A stretch of 64,000 bases of DNA from Malurus cyaneus samueli (taxonomy: Eukaryota; Chordata; Aves; Passeriformes; Maluridae), in the NCBI GenBank assembly GCA_009741485.1, contig CM019216.1:59006459-59070458 (forward strand). The letters run 5' to 3'. The notes beneath the pieces are model-generated. The model did no database searches and was not told the origin of the DNA. It saw nothing but the letters and a program-made list of their open reading frames with translations. The position numbers were made by a program, and so were the translations under genes. Below are positions 9,825-21,607 of this stretch, piece after piece (positions within the stretch are counted from its first letter, which is position 1; each line of letters begins with the position of its first letter).

Positions 9825-12800
9825 ATATTCCAAAGACAGTCTGCAGTTGCTTACTATTTTAAGAATATGTCACAGTTAAGCTTCCTTTTTTTTTTGTTTT
9901 CTGTTGAGCAATAGAAATTTTCAAGTAATTATTATTTTCATGGCCTGTGATATTTGGGGCTCATGTACCCTAGGGAATTGAGACAGTGTCCCTGACCTAA
10001 TTATCTCATTTTGTAAAAACTGGCATTCATTCAAGACTTAAGTCATTTTCTCTAAATAAGATTTCAACAATATTTTTTATATAATCTGAAAAAAAAGAGA
10101 AGCATTACAAATCTCACTTTATTACAGAAATTTCACTGAAATGTTGACATAGAAAGGAGACTGAGCTATACTAAAGAAAAAAAAAAAAAGGCGAAACGAA
10201 AGGAAAAGAAATCCAGTATCATAAACTCTCTTAGGAAGACCTACACAAGTTCTACATGTGGTACACTGCCAAATCAAAATTTAAATTCTATTTCTTTGGC
10301 TCAGGTTTATTTCTAGGAGAACACATTTGGGCATGAAAGCCACAGAATTCTGGATCAGGACAAGAATTCTTCCTAGAAATATTCAGGGCTATCATTAGAA
10401 GAAATCTTTTCCAAATAGTGAACTTTTAATATTACTTTCTCTAATTTTCAAGTATTAACTCATTGCCTTATACAAAGAAGCTAATATTCTCTCAAATAGA
10501 TCTCTAATTTTCTAGAATTGATTGACAAAAAGCACTTATATTTAGAAAAAAACACAAGCCCAAAGTCAATACGGAGACTGGTGGACTTTAAACTACATAA
10601 AGTAAATTTGTAACCTTGGCGCTGCTATATATCATCAATGCTAGTAGCAAAGCAATGTATTATGGCTCTGCAAAGCAATCTGTTATTTTCTGGACTTTCG
10701 GAAACTTCAGTCAATACTACACTTTTAAAAATCAGTAGAGCTTGTCCCTCTGGGACAGGAGCGGATCTAATTTTTCAACCCTACCAGGTCTGGAAGATTT
10801 GAATGCCATGCGTGCAAAGAAAGCTGTCAGCAGAAAAAAAAATCAAACCTGTGATTTCTGTGTGGTTTTGAGCCTTTATAACCTAGGAAGAAACATCTGT
10901 ATTGCCCAGCTGCTGACACAGAAGACACATCACCAGTCTGAGCAGAAGCACAGCTTGCACTTATAGATGTTTAAGCTTACACAGAGCTTACCAAATTTTC
11001 ATTCCTTCTTTTATACAGAGACAAATATTGGGGATATGAAAATCAGTTTGAAGCAAAAGATAAGTAGTCATAGGTAAGTAATGATGTCTGTTCCAAGACA
11101 GTAACAAGGAATAGCAATTCTCTCCAGTGAGCAGAAGATAGCTGTGCTCATTCTGTTAGTTCAGGAGGGTGGAAAATCGACAGGTCAGTATATGTACATC
11201 GCTGTTCATCACATTTTTGTTATGCAATGTATGACTAGTGGTGAATTTGCAGCCCTTAAGGAACAGTGAAGCCATCAGTGGTGGCTATTGTAATGTGGAG
11301 AAAGCACACTTCTGCAGAAGTGTAGAAATAGGAAAAAGCTAAAACAGAAGTGTGAAGTCCATGAAGACAAACACAATCTTGGGAAGAAGAGTTGGGGGAG
11401 AAGATGTAAGAGTGCTTTAATGAGCCTGTAGTAAGTTGCCTTGAAAGGAGCAATGTGATACTACAGATAAATCCTGATGACCTTCATGGAGTGGGTTTGC
11501 ACTTTTTGGCCCATCCATCCTGCTGAAGAATCATTTGCTATACTATAAGGTAGAGCCAATGTCATTGTGTGGGCTCTGCACCAGTTGAAACACGCTTGTA
11601 CTGTGCTGCAGCTTACTCACATGCTAATTTGAAGGGTCAATAAAGTTGGCAAAGCAGCAGCTTGTTCTCAGCTGGCCAGAATCAAAATGCTGAGGACTAT
11701 GTTGAGAAGTGACTAATAGGAAGAAATGTACCTGTGAATTTTATTAGATCATTTTCTAGGAAGAAGGAATCCCCAAAAGACCAGTCAGCCCATCAGCAGA
11801 ATAAACAGCAAATGCAAGAAAAGATGGATGCCATGCAAATATATATTACATAATGTGTCCTTCCACCAACAGGGACACGGCAAACAGCATCTCTGTTCAG
11901 AAATGGCTCTCCCAGGCCTCACTTTCACTAACATGCAGAGCAGTCTGATCCCAAGGAATTCAGATTAACTCGGGACAAAACTGAAGGATACAGCTTGCCC
12001 CTCAGCTCTTCTGCGTCGTATAGTCTTACCTGGGGATTTTTTCTTGTTTATTTGGAGCTTATGTGTATATTTTCCCCAAACAGAAGGATAGGATATCTTC
12101 TTGCTTACTAGTCACATCTGGCAGTTTCTGTCATTCCTTTTTTCTCACTGTATTTGTCTGCCTTCTTATCCCTCCACCTCACAGATGCAGTCAAGTTGAA
12201 ATCCAGCTTTCATGCTTATTCCTAAAGGGTTCAGTCTTCTTCATTTTACTCAAGTCCATATTAGTAAAGTCTCTCTTTTTGTTTACCCAACACCATCTCC
12301 ATATGGAATGGAATTGTTGAAGGGGAATACAATTTATGACACAGCATCTAAAATCTGTCCCTTTTCTCTACCATAGTTAGTTATTTTCCTATTTTTTCAG
12401 AATAATGATGTAATTTAATGATACAATTCTAATTAAACCAAATTTAAACAATATTTACCCTCTTTGAAAGTTATGAGTTAAACTAGATGAAGTCAAATTC
12501 AAATTCCTAGCAAAGTTGATTGTGTTATCATGTTGACATACTTTGTATCTTCTCCATGTCTTCTAATGAGACATAGCTACTTTGTCTTCTGGAAAAAAAA
12601 ATGTGGTTGGATGTGAATCGTTAAAAATATACTTCTTTAAACAAAGCAGTAAATAAAAATTGCACTCTAGTTTTTTGTGGTTTCATTTTTTTCATATGCT
12701 TTTGGTTCAAAAAGAGCAGGGAGCATAAACATTGCGTGCTGTGTTTTTTCTCCAGATGTAGATATCCACAAGTTGAGACACTGGAAGAGATGTCATGTGG

Positions 12801-14202
12801 CTGTTAGAGCTCATGTCATTAGACTATAAATAGATATCCAAAGGCATAGGAATGAACATTGTTGTGCTGTTGCTCACAACAATGACCGTAGTAATGTTTT
12901 CCCTTTTGGTAATATAATCTTAGTTAATGGCTGCTTCTCCCAGTACTCTATTTTTGGAAAGGATATTTAATTATATGCCTGGTTTATCATTTCTTATATT
13001 AATTACATCTAGAGGTCATGTGCTAGCACTTTTAATATTTAATGTTTTGAAAATAAATTAAAATACATCATTTCAGGATAACTAATTTCCAGATATTACA
13101 AAAGGATTACAGAAACAATTATGCTCTATATTGTAAATCTAGATGACTCAAATGCTGGCTAAATGGAGGCTGTGTCTTTCCTCTTTAGGATACCAGTTCA
13201 AATCCATCTGTTTTACTAGAGACAGAAAGATAGATTCAAAAATGGATGGTTGATCATTTGCTGGAACAATGGAACTGATTTAGCCTGGGATTTTCAAGGC
13301 ATCTTATCTTCTTAGATGCCTTTGGAAAACCTAGTCTAAGGTCTTTTTTCCACTTCACAAAGTCGTTCATCAAGTATAAAATCCTCACTCCACTAAAATC
13401 AATGGTAATGCTAGCCTTGACTTCAGCAAGGCCAGAATTCAAACTATTCAGGCCAGGTATTACTTTGTTCATTTCTTTTTTACAGCAGCCACTTTACAAC
13501 GAGGGTATTGACTGTGTTTGAAGTGCTATTTCCAGACTCTTCAGGAATTTTTTATTTCATCCTAAGGTATGTATTATTACTTACTTAGAGAGTAGGGTAA
13601 CAGTGGAAGGCAACCTTTGCAGGAAAAGTCTGAAAACAAGAGAATGATCTCAAGATATTCAAGAGATTCAGGATACTCAAGATACTCAAGAGAATTATCT
13701 GAGTATGAATGCTCTTTGGATACATCCATTTGTCAAAACACAGTCTCCAAACCAATAGTCCTGCTGTGATAGATTTTAGAAATCCTAGCACTGTTCAGGA
13801 TCTTAAATTCTGGTGATGCCTGCAAGGAAAGTATCAGGCCCATAAGATTTGTAATTAAGCTAGTTAGAAAAAAAATGATGAAAGCTGTCCATCATCACTC
13901 CTCTTTACATAAGGAGAGCTAAGGCACAAAAATCTGAAAGGCTTTTCAGATGTCATATATGATGAAAACAACCAATGCAAGAGCGGCATTAAATCTTCAA
14001 AATCCTCATCAAGCATAGTCATTTAACTCATCTTTTGCTGTTGCATTTTTTTCTCAAATATTTGCATGTGAAATATTAAAATTTTCAAATACCTCTGAGT
14101 ATAAGAACATCAAAATAAGTAATGCTCAGAGTTTAAACAATTTATTTCTTTTATTCTGTTGTAATTTATCTCTCCTCTGAGTGCAAAAAGTGCAGCAGGA
14201 TC
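9825..14202. other. Unassigned AT-rich non-coding DNA
   Basis: About 4.4 kb shows no recognisable gene, RNA or transposon. Short poly(A) or poly(T) runs occur near 9887 and 10175. A small cluster of GATACTCAAGA-like imperfect direct repeats lies near 13655-13690. Reading frames are at most 85 codons and unconvincing. Confidence 0.6.
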
Positions 14203-14975
14203 CTGATGATCACACCAAACTGGGTGGTGAGATGAACAAACCTGTCAGATGAGAGAACCATCTTAGAGGCATAAAGGGACAGAGTGGAAGACTGCCTACC
14301 AAGAAAAGCATGAAATTGAACTAAATGCAAAATCCTATACCTGGTTGGAACAAAACTAAGAGCCCACTACAGGACAGGATCTATGTGGCTGGTAAGAAAT
14401 CTGGCTGTAAAGGATTTGGGGGACAATGAGGTGAAACACAAGGGACCAGCGTGCTGCTGGAGCAACAGAGGTAAATTGGATCCTGGGTATTGCAAGGGAC
14501 ATTACAAGCAGAGGTAGAGATGTGGCCATTTCACTCTACTCAGTACCTGTCAGGCTGTACCTGGAGCAGCATGCCCCTTTCTGATCCCCACAATGCAAGA
14601 AAGACATGGACATATTGTACAGGGTCCAAAGGAGAGTAGCAAATGTATTCAAAGGGCTGGAGAGCCTGCCCTGCAAGGAAAAGCTGATGGAGTTAGGTCT
14701 TTTCTCCCTGGTGAAGGCTCAGGTGGGACCTCATCACAGGATTCCTACTGAAAGGGTAGCTTCAAAGAGGATGGAGCTCTCTCTTCACAAGGAATAGCAC
14801 AGAGAAGAGGAGGCAGTGCATTGGAAGCAATTTCACCTTAAGAAAATCCTCCCCAGCAGTGTGGTGGAGTCCCCATTGCTGTAGATTCTCAAGATATGTG
14901 ATTGGACAGGGTGCTAGATAATCTTGTTTAGGACGCCTTTTCCACAAAATTTTAGACCAGATAATCTTCTGGACT
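14203..14975 (+). mobile_element. CR1 LINE 3' region, sense orientation, about 770 bp
   Basis: The longest CR1 copy in the window. It begins with the CACCAAACTGGGTGGTG block. It continues through TGAAATTGAACTAAATGCAA, a CAGCGTGCTGCTGGAG-like block, and a segment whose frame 1 (14606-14797) reads RVQRRVANVFKGLESLPCKE and then ELGLFSL, the C-terminal tail region of CR1 ORF2. It then passes into the 3' part with GGACAGGGTGCTAGATAATC. It is full of stops and deletions. The exact 3' end is blurred because the terminal ATTCT repeats are not clear. Confidence 0.88.
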
Positions 14976-17900
14976 ATTATAATTTTCAAGGAGTCTAATA
15001 TTTATTTATCTGAGTATAATTCAATATTTAAATATTATAATTCAACATTTAAAGATTACAAACCTAAAAATAACTTCTTTGGCATGTTCCAGCTCTTCTG
15101 ATTTGCACCAAGATAATTTGAGAGTTTTGCTTATCATCCTCCTCAGCCTCTTCACACTTCCTCACCCATTTGTAATGCTTTTAGGAGGTGCAGTGGTAAA
15201 ATGTTACTCTTCTGGGCTTGCAGGAGATGATCAAATACCCAAACTCCCATGTTTTGTTCTGTTCTTGGCAGTGGCAAACAATTTTATTCCAGTTACTTGC
15301 AACCCACTCACTTCTCTGCAGGGCACAATTATCTTTTCTGCTCACCCCTGCTGGAACATGTAAACAAAAAAAACAACTGTAATAAAAAAAATTTAAAAGG
15401 GTCTGACGCAGAAAGAAACTCTCCAGAAACAACTGGCAAGCTCCCTCCTCCAACCTGGTTTACCTATACCCCAGTCCATTATATAAGCACTGATTTCCAG
15501 TTCTTGAACTTTTGGGTTGCGGACTGACTGGATTGGGATGTTTATTTTGTGACAGCATTCAGTGAATGCCCACCTGCTGAAGCAACAAACTAGGCAAGTG
15601 CTTTCAAGTAGAAAAAGATTGTGTGAGAAAAAAGGGATAGACTAAGAGCACAGGTGGAAAGATAATTGCAGCTTGTCCTCTGAAGCCTTTAAGTGGACAA
15701 CAAAGAATTTTTTTAAAGACAAACCCTGTCTTGAGGGAATTTCCAGGTATTTGGTTTTGCTTTCTGGGACAGAAAGTGGCTCAGTTACCAGAATAGATCT
15801 CAGACACTGGGAACAATATTGCTGGAACTATTTTCAGTCCAGAAAGGTGAACAGAACCAGACTTTCACAATCACCTCCCAAAACAAAGTCAAATTAATTA
15901 GCACAATTGGGAGGGAAAATATTTGTGATACAAACTGGAAGAAACTATAAGCACAGTAGTTCAGGAAAGCCAATCATAAGCTTTTTCCTTATGGTTTGAC
16001 AACCTCACACATTTTCTCAGATTGAAATGCTGTTTTCTGAACACCTGCCTACAAAGAATTGACCATAGCCACGACTTGTCAGAGGTAGTCAATACAGGAT
16101 AAGGAAAAATACACTCTGACTTGTAGCATCATGGCAATAAGACTGCTGAATTTCCAGTGAGTAGTGAGTCATTCAGCTTCTGGGTGAAATCAGCTCTAGA
16201 GAATGCAAGTCCTGTGTTTGGCAGACTGTGAGAAACTTTGGTTGCTTTTTATTTCAGAGTCAAAATGGTTAAGAGCTAATTCTTTGGAGTTGCTGGGTTT
16301 ATTCTACATCTCTCCACAACAAAAAAAAAACCTTTCTTAGAATGCTTTTTATACCTTTAGGAGTACCTAATGCAAGGATCCCTTCATAGAATGAAGGTTT
16401 GGGGCTCCAAATGGTTCACCAGGAAGGAGTGAGAATCAATTTCATCTAGCATGCTGTGTGATCCGAGCCCCTAACATGACAGTCTATTGACTGCGTTGAT
16501 CTACCATGCACTGCGTACCACACAATTTTGTGGCTCGTGATCTTATTACTTGGCATGTACTGTAGAAATGCAAAGGGATAAATTATTCCAGGAAAGTATT
16601 ACCTGGAAATAGTAGTGATATTTGAGCTGAAAACTATAAGATAACAGAAATCTGTTTTAATTCTGGATGTAGAGTCAGAAGGAAATACTGCTGACACCAT
16701 CTGGCCTTCAATGTTCAAATTCTATGAATAAAGCATTGTATTAAATTCCTACCTCATTAAATCAGCTGTTTAGCTCTCTTGTGTTCTGCTACTGCGGCTC
16801 TGATCTGCATTTACAGTGTTGTCTGTAATACCTTGTAAGGCAAACAAAATGCCTGAACTATAAGGTATAATGTAATGCAAAAGTCGGGCCAACTACATTC
16901 TTGTCTAGTTTACATTCTTTACTGAATACTTGTTGAGCAGCATATTTTTTTTTTAATGTAGTGGGGAGGTTGCAAAAAGCAATCAGCTTTCCCAAAAAAT
17001 TCAGAACAATAGTCAAAATATCTCTGGAGTTTACAAGAATTTCCTTGTCAGCACCATTCAGGAGCCATTAACCTTTGGAGCATGAAAAAAAAAAACACCA
17101 AACCAAAAAACAAAAACAACAAAATAAACAAGCCTAAGAATAGGGCTACATATTTGAGAGGGAAAGTTGTTGTTGAAAGGCCTTAGATTGGCATCACTGG
17201 AGATTTTGACAGATGATTAAGACAAATACCATCTGGACAAGCAACAGCAAAGTGCCCCCAATATGCTATTGTCTATCAGTCCTGGCCTTTAAACACCAGC
17301 TGTGACTGTCAAGATAGGATGGGTTCTGTCACAGGCCCACTTATTCCCCTTTAAAAGGACATGATGCTTGGCAGTGACTACATTTTCCAGAAAAAAAAAA
17401 GAAAAAAAAAATTAAAAGGACAATTCTCAAACTTTTCCTTTAAATGCTTTTCCTGACTCCTGCAACAAACTTAAGCAGCTGACTTATCGTGTGCAGTGCT
17501 TATTATACTGATCACTAACATTTCAGCCCTCATTGTGGAGATCCTAGTTTTGTATCTCATCTTGCACTTTGAATTTAAATATATTTAAATTATTGTTCTG
17601 GTTTTTTTTTTGTTCTGGGTACTATTGTTCTGTTTTTGTAGTGCACGGCAAAGAGTGGGGCATCAGTGTGCAGAAAAAGATGAACAGGAGCACATGAAAA
17701 ACATTTATACAAACTAACAAAGCACCGAGTCCATGCTCTAAAATGGGATAAGAGAGGAATAGTTCTGTTCTTTTCAGAAATATTGCTCTTTTTGTGTTTG
17801 TAAAGTGTTGCCTAAAGGGTAGGGTATTTGGAGATAAAACTTTGGGAGGGTGAAACACAGGTGGGAAAGGATAAACTTCCAAGTGGGTCCCTCTAAAACA

Positions 17901-20443
17901 CGCATTATATTTTCTTCTATTGCTGCAGAAATGAAACTGGAGTCAGTGACCCAGCTGATCCCCCCCAATAACTTGTCACTGCTCCCAAAATTTAGAGTCA
18001 TTACATAGATGTGAAGGTCTCTGTGCACTCAAGAATGCCCTTCAGACAGCAACGTCAAATTAAAAGGACAGCAGGCATTATTTTTTCCACTTCTTTAGTA
18101 TTTCACTGCCCTTCTAGTCGTTGCTAAATCAGAACTGTCAGGCTGATTTTCATTCATGGAGCTCATCTAGACAATCTTCTTGGCTCTGAAAAGCAGCAGA
18201 TTTTATCATCAGCTATTTCCTAAAATATCTTCAACCTCTTTCTCAATCAAGCAATACAAATAGAATACAATGCAAAATACAAGCAGACTTCCTAGAAGTT
18301 TTTTCAAGAGGTGTTGCCTCTTTATTTAGTTATTAAAGAGCATTTTTGTTTGCTTGCAGAAGCAAAGGAATACATTTGCCAGTCCCTTGGCTCCCCTCTG
18401 CCAAGTGCATGTGCCTGATATGAATTCTGCCACAAGACAGTGGGAAAAATTTTTGTTGGTGCCCATTGTGAAAAGATTGGCAGCGTATCCATGTTCATAT
18501 CCCACCATGAGTCTCTTGAGCTGCTTATCTTCCTCGAGTGCTAGCACTCATCTTCGGCAAATCCTACATTCTGCCACAACCCCCCTGCTAACTTGGGTCA
18601 AGTTTCTTGGGGCCAGATCGAGTGTGGCAGTGCAGAGCACAGGGCTTGTGCTCTGTGGTTGTGTTTAATCCAGTATCCTCTCTCTGACAGCTGCTGGTAG
18701 GAAAACAAGGTGCAAAATGCCACATTGAAGTGGGATTTGCTTTTCCTTGCCCCTTTCTGCTGGCAATGGGAATTTAGTGAGGAGACAAAAAGAAAGGGGG
18801 AAAAGAGGAAGAACAGCAAAATAAGTAAATAAATAAATAGGTTTTGGAGGTACAGAAATCCACCTAGGACCTTTGAGCAGAATTGTGGATGAAGTAATAA
18901 AATGGAGCAAAAAGGAAAATTACAAAGTCAAGTAGAAGAGAGGAAACATTAAAGAATAACAATGCTTACAACATTCTTTTCTGTAGACACCTATTAAAAA
19001 TTAATCCGTTTGAATGAAGATGTCTCAAAACCATATAGTCCATACATCTGCTTACTCTGCAACTATCATCTCATACCTCAGCCTGGGCTTTAATCCAGTC
19101 ATGTTCTGAGCCCAGCATTTTATCCAAATGAAGTCACAAGGTGTATGTATCCCTGGCTAGCTATCATAAGCAGAGTAAATATGAAGATTCTTTGTGTTTT
19201 CACCTGAAGACAAACAAATTTAAACCTAGATGATCTTGCCTACTATTTTTTGAACTGAAAGAGATCAACAAAACCACAAACAAGGTTGATACCTGTTTTA
19301 GAGCTTGATCAAAATTGACCATTCCATAAACTCACCTTTAATAGTCCATTCACACAACATCTGAGTATCTGAGCTCCCCACACCTCATCCCCTTGGCTAT
19401 TCTGCAAAATGATAGAAAAGGGGATAATGACATCCCCAAATATTGGTCAGGTTTTATATTTAAATACCTCTGAGCACAGGGACAGTCACCAGGTTTTGCC
19501 TCTTATCCAGGATAAATATGGAGTAAGGACACAATTACTGACACCAAGAATCATACTTTGTGAAGCTCCAACTTCCCCCTGAAGCTCCTGAAGTTTACAG
19601 GGGTCAGTGGTCCCAGCTGAGTTCTCTCACAGCCTCTTGTGCATCCCAGCCCACTCACTGGGAGAGCAATCTTGAGGCTGTGTAAGCACTGCTCTGCAAG
19701 AGCTAGAATGAGGGGAATGAGGGGCTCTTATCACCTCCACTTTGATCAGAAATGAAAAAACCGCAACCCACAAGTTTCTATGAGAACTCTGCCCCAGTCA
19801 AAACCGGTACAGTTCCCCTCACAAACAGTCAGAGGCATGCCTGCACGTCTCAGGTCACACACCTCTCTATTTTCCTTCATAGGAATTTTTGGTCCATCCT
19901 TTAGGAAGTCCCACACTACTTTCTCTAGTTGTAGAAAAAAAAACCCTTTACATTTCAAACACAGCTTCAGCCAAGTTAGCGTGATTATCTTTCTACACAA
20001 AATCCCAGCTGAACCTTCCATATCCTTTAGCACTATTTCTTCACCATCAATTTCTATTGCTATAATTCTTTATCATAGTCTGCATGGCACAATATATCTA
20101 TTAATCTGTCAGTTTGGGGTGAGGCTGTTCCAGGAGGAAGGAAATAGTCTTCAAACTGAGAGTGCAGCCACAAGTGTAGATGGCAAAGATGTTAAAAAGG
20201 TGCCTTGTCATTAAAAGTGGCAGCAAGGTACTGAAGAGCAGCCTATTCAGGCTGCATGTTGGTAAAACTCATGCTGAGGAGAAAAATGGAAACATATAAC
20301 ATCTGTCATCCACCCTCTTGCAAAGGACCTTTGTACTTTGCAACATTTGGAGAAATTCAATTTTCAAGAATGCTGCCTTGATTGAGCCCAAATTTTACTG
20401 TGCCTGACCAAGAAGATTTGCATTTTTCTCATGAATAGGGCTC
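14976..20443. other. Unassigned AT-rich non-coding DNA
   Basis: About 5.5 kb shows no confident gene or repeat. A-rich runs occur near 16320, 17087-17130 and 17391-17411. A 144-codon plus-strand frame at 19780-20214, and its minus-strand partner at 19746-20033, show no recognisable domain and are probably chance. A stretch near 18670-18730 faintly resembles an old CR1/L3-type 3' end, but too weakly to annotate. Confidence 0.55.
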
Positions 20444-20546
20444 AGGGGGAGAAAAAGGGAAAAAAAAAAAAAAAAAAGAAAAAAGAAAAAAAAGGAAAAA
20501 AAAAAGAGAAAAAAAGAGAAAACAAATAAAAAGAAAAAAAAAGGGG
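20444..20546. repeat. Left half of a polypurine tract
   Basis: About 100 bp of nearly pure A/G on the plus strand. It includes an A18 run (20460-20477), an unbroken purine run to 20522 and only a few pyrimidines after that. It ends in AGGGG, the left duplication of the LTR that follows. It continues beyond the LTR at 21327. Confidence 0.9.
20542..20546. repeat. Left 5-bp target-site duplication (AGGGG)
   Basis: Identical to 21322-21326 on the other side of the LTR. The low complexity of the tract weakens the evidence a little, but position and length match ERVL integration. Confidence 0.75.
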
Positions 20547-21321
20547 TGTCTTGGGTTGATATTTGATGCTAGTTTTGTTCTGTATTCCTTCTCCGTTGGC
20601 ACATATGCCCAAAAATGTTTATCTCTTTAAATGCAACCCGGAAGGAAGAAGCAGGGGCTGCTGGGAAGCCACAGAGGACAGTTTTTAACTGCCAGTGCTG
20701 GCGCGGGGTCTGTGTGCTCGAGCTGCGCTTCTCGCTGGCTCTCGGTTTTCTCGTCTTTGCTACGTGGAACAGAGTTACATTGTCGCAGTTTCTGCTGGCT
20801 CAGTTTGTGGCATCGGGGCTTTTCTTCTCAAACATCCCTCTGCGTCTCCTGCTGCTCCTCCAGCGGTCCCGCCGAGGGAGGGCCTCACGGCTCCATCCCG
20901 TCCGATTTCGGGGTGGACCGGGCTCACAGCGGAGGCACGCCGAGGCCCTCCTCTGATTCATCACACTGGGAAGCTGAGACTGTTTACTGTTCTTTTCTTT
21001 CGGTTGTTTTTTTTCCGTTTGCCACTGTTACAAGAACTGCCACGTGGGTTTTCCTTTGTTTCTTTCCCGGGGGCGGAGTCGCCGCCTGGCTGCGGGGCAG
21101 TTTCTTGTTGTTTGAATATCTGAAGTTACTTTTTATCTGTATCATTGTTCCCTGACTGTTACTCTTTATCCGTGTCCTGTGGCACTGTGTTATTTTGTTG
21201 TTGTTAATAAACCCTTTTTTTTTTTTTTTTTTCTCTCACTTTTTGCCCAGCATCTATTTCTCGTGGTAGGAAAATTATCAAATTTATTTTCTCTTGAAAA
21301 CATTGTCTCCAAACGGAGACA
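20547..21321 (+). mobile_element. ERVL-type solo LTR, 775 bp
   Basis: It starts TGTCTTGGGTTGA and ends AAACGGAGACA, with matching 5-bp AGGGG duplications. An AATAAA signal lies at 21206-21211, followed by a T18 run (21215-21232), which sets the plus orientation. The body is GC- and CpG-richer than its surroundings, with blocks such as CTCTTTAAATGCAACCCGGA and GTGGACCGGGCTCACAGCGG that match my recall of an abundant songbird ERVL LTR family. No internal viral sequence or partner LTR is present, so it is a solo LTR. The three overlapping 113-174 codon frames within it are in the LTR and are not genes. Confidence 0.9.
21206..21211 (+). terminator. Polyadenylation signal of the ERVL-type LTR
   Basis: AATAAA is followed closely by CCC and a long T run, a U-rich downstream element. 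It would mark the R/U5 boundary region of the LTR. Whether it still works is unknown. Confidence 0.7.
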
Positions 21322-21326
21322 AGGGG
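21322..21326. repeat. Right 5-bp target-site duplication (AGGGG)
   Basis: It follows the CA end of the LTR directly and is identical to 20542-20546. Confidence 0.75.
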
Positions 21327-21606
21327 GAAAAAGGAAAAAGGAAGAAGGAAAAAGGAAAAGAAAAAAGAAAAAAGAAAAGAAAAAAGAAAAAAGAAAAAGA
21401 AAAAAGAAAAAAAGAAAAAGAAAGAAAAAGAAAAAAGAAAAAAAGAAAAAAGAAAAAGAAAATAGGGCAGGGAAGGGAAGGGAAGGAAGGGAAGGGAAGG
21501 GAAAGGGAAGGGAAGGGAAGGGAAGGGAAGGAAGGAAGGGAAGGGAAGGGAAGGGAAGGGAAGGGAAAAAGAAAAGGAAAGAAAAAAAAAGAAAAGAGTA
21601 AGTAAA
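21322..21606. repeat. Right half of the polypurine tract, with a (GGGAA)n block
   Basis: About 280 bp of almost pure purine on the plus strand. The first part (21322-21462) is A-rich GAAAAA-type. The second (21469-21598) is an unbroken 130-base purine run dominated by GGGAA and GGAA units. The repeats GGGAAGGGAAGGGAAGGG satisfy the simple G-quadruplex pattern, and the homopurine character allows triplex DNA. The long lysine/glycine-rich and phenylalanine-rich reading frames here are low-complexity artefacts. Confidence 0.95.
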
Positions 21607-21607
21607 A

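Noticed and set aside
14606..14797. 63-codon frame with RVQRRVANVFKGLE
   Set aside because: It is real coding ancestry, but of the CR1 ORF2 tail, not a host gene. It is reported as part of the CR1 copy.
18668..18730. Weak resemblance to an old CR1/L3-type 3' end (CAGTATCCTCTCTCTGACAG)
   Set aside because: The match is about 20-50 bp from memory only and the rest cannot be placed, so it is too weak to annotate.
19746..20214. Plus 144-codon and minus 95-codon frames
   Set aside because: No domain, signal or splice context. They overlap each other on opposite strands, as chance frames do.
20615..21155. Three overlapping frames of 113-174 codons
   Set aside because: All lie inside the ERVL-type LTR, in several frames at once, and owe their length to its higher GC content.
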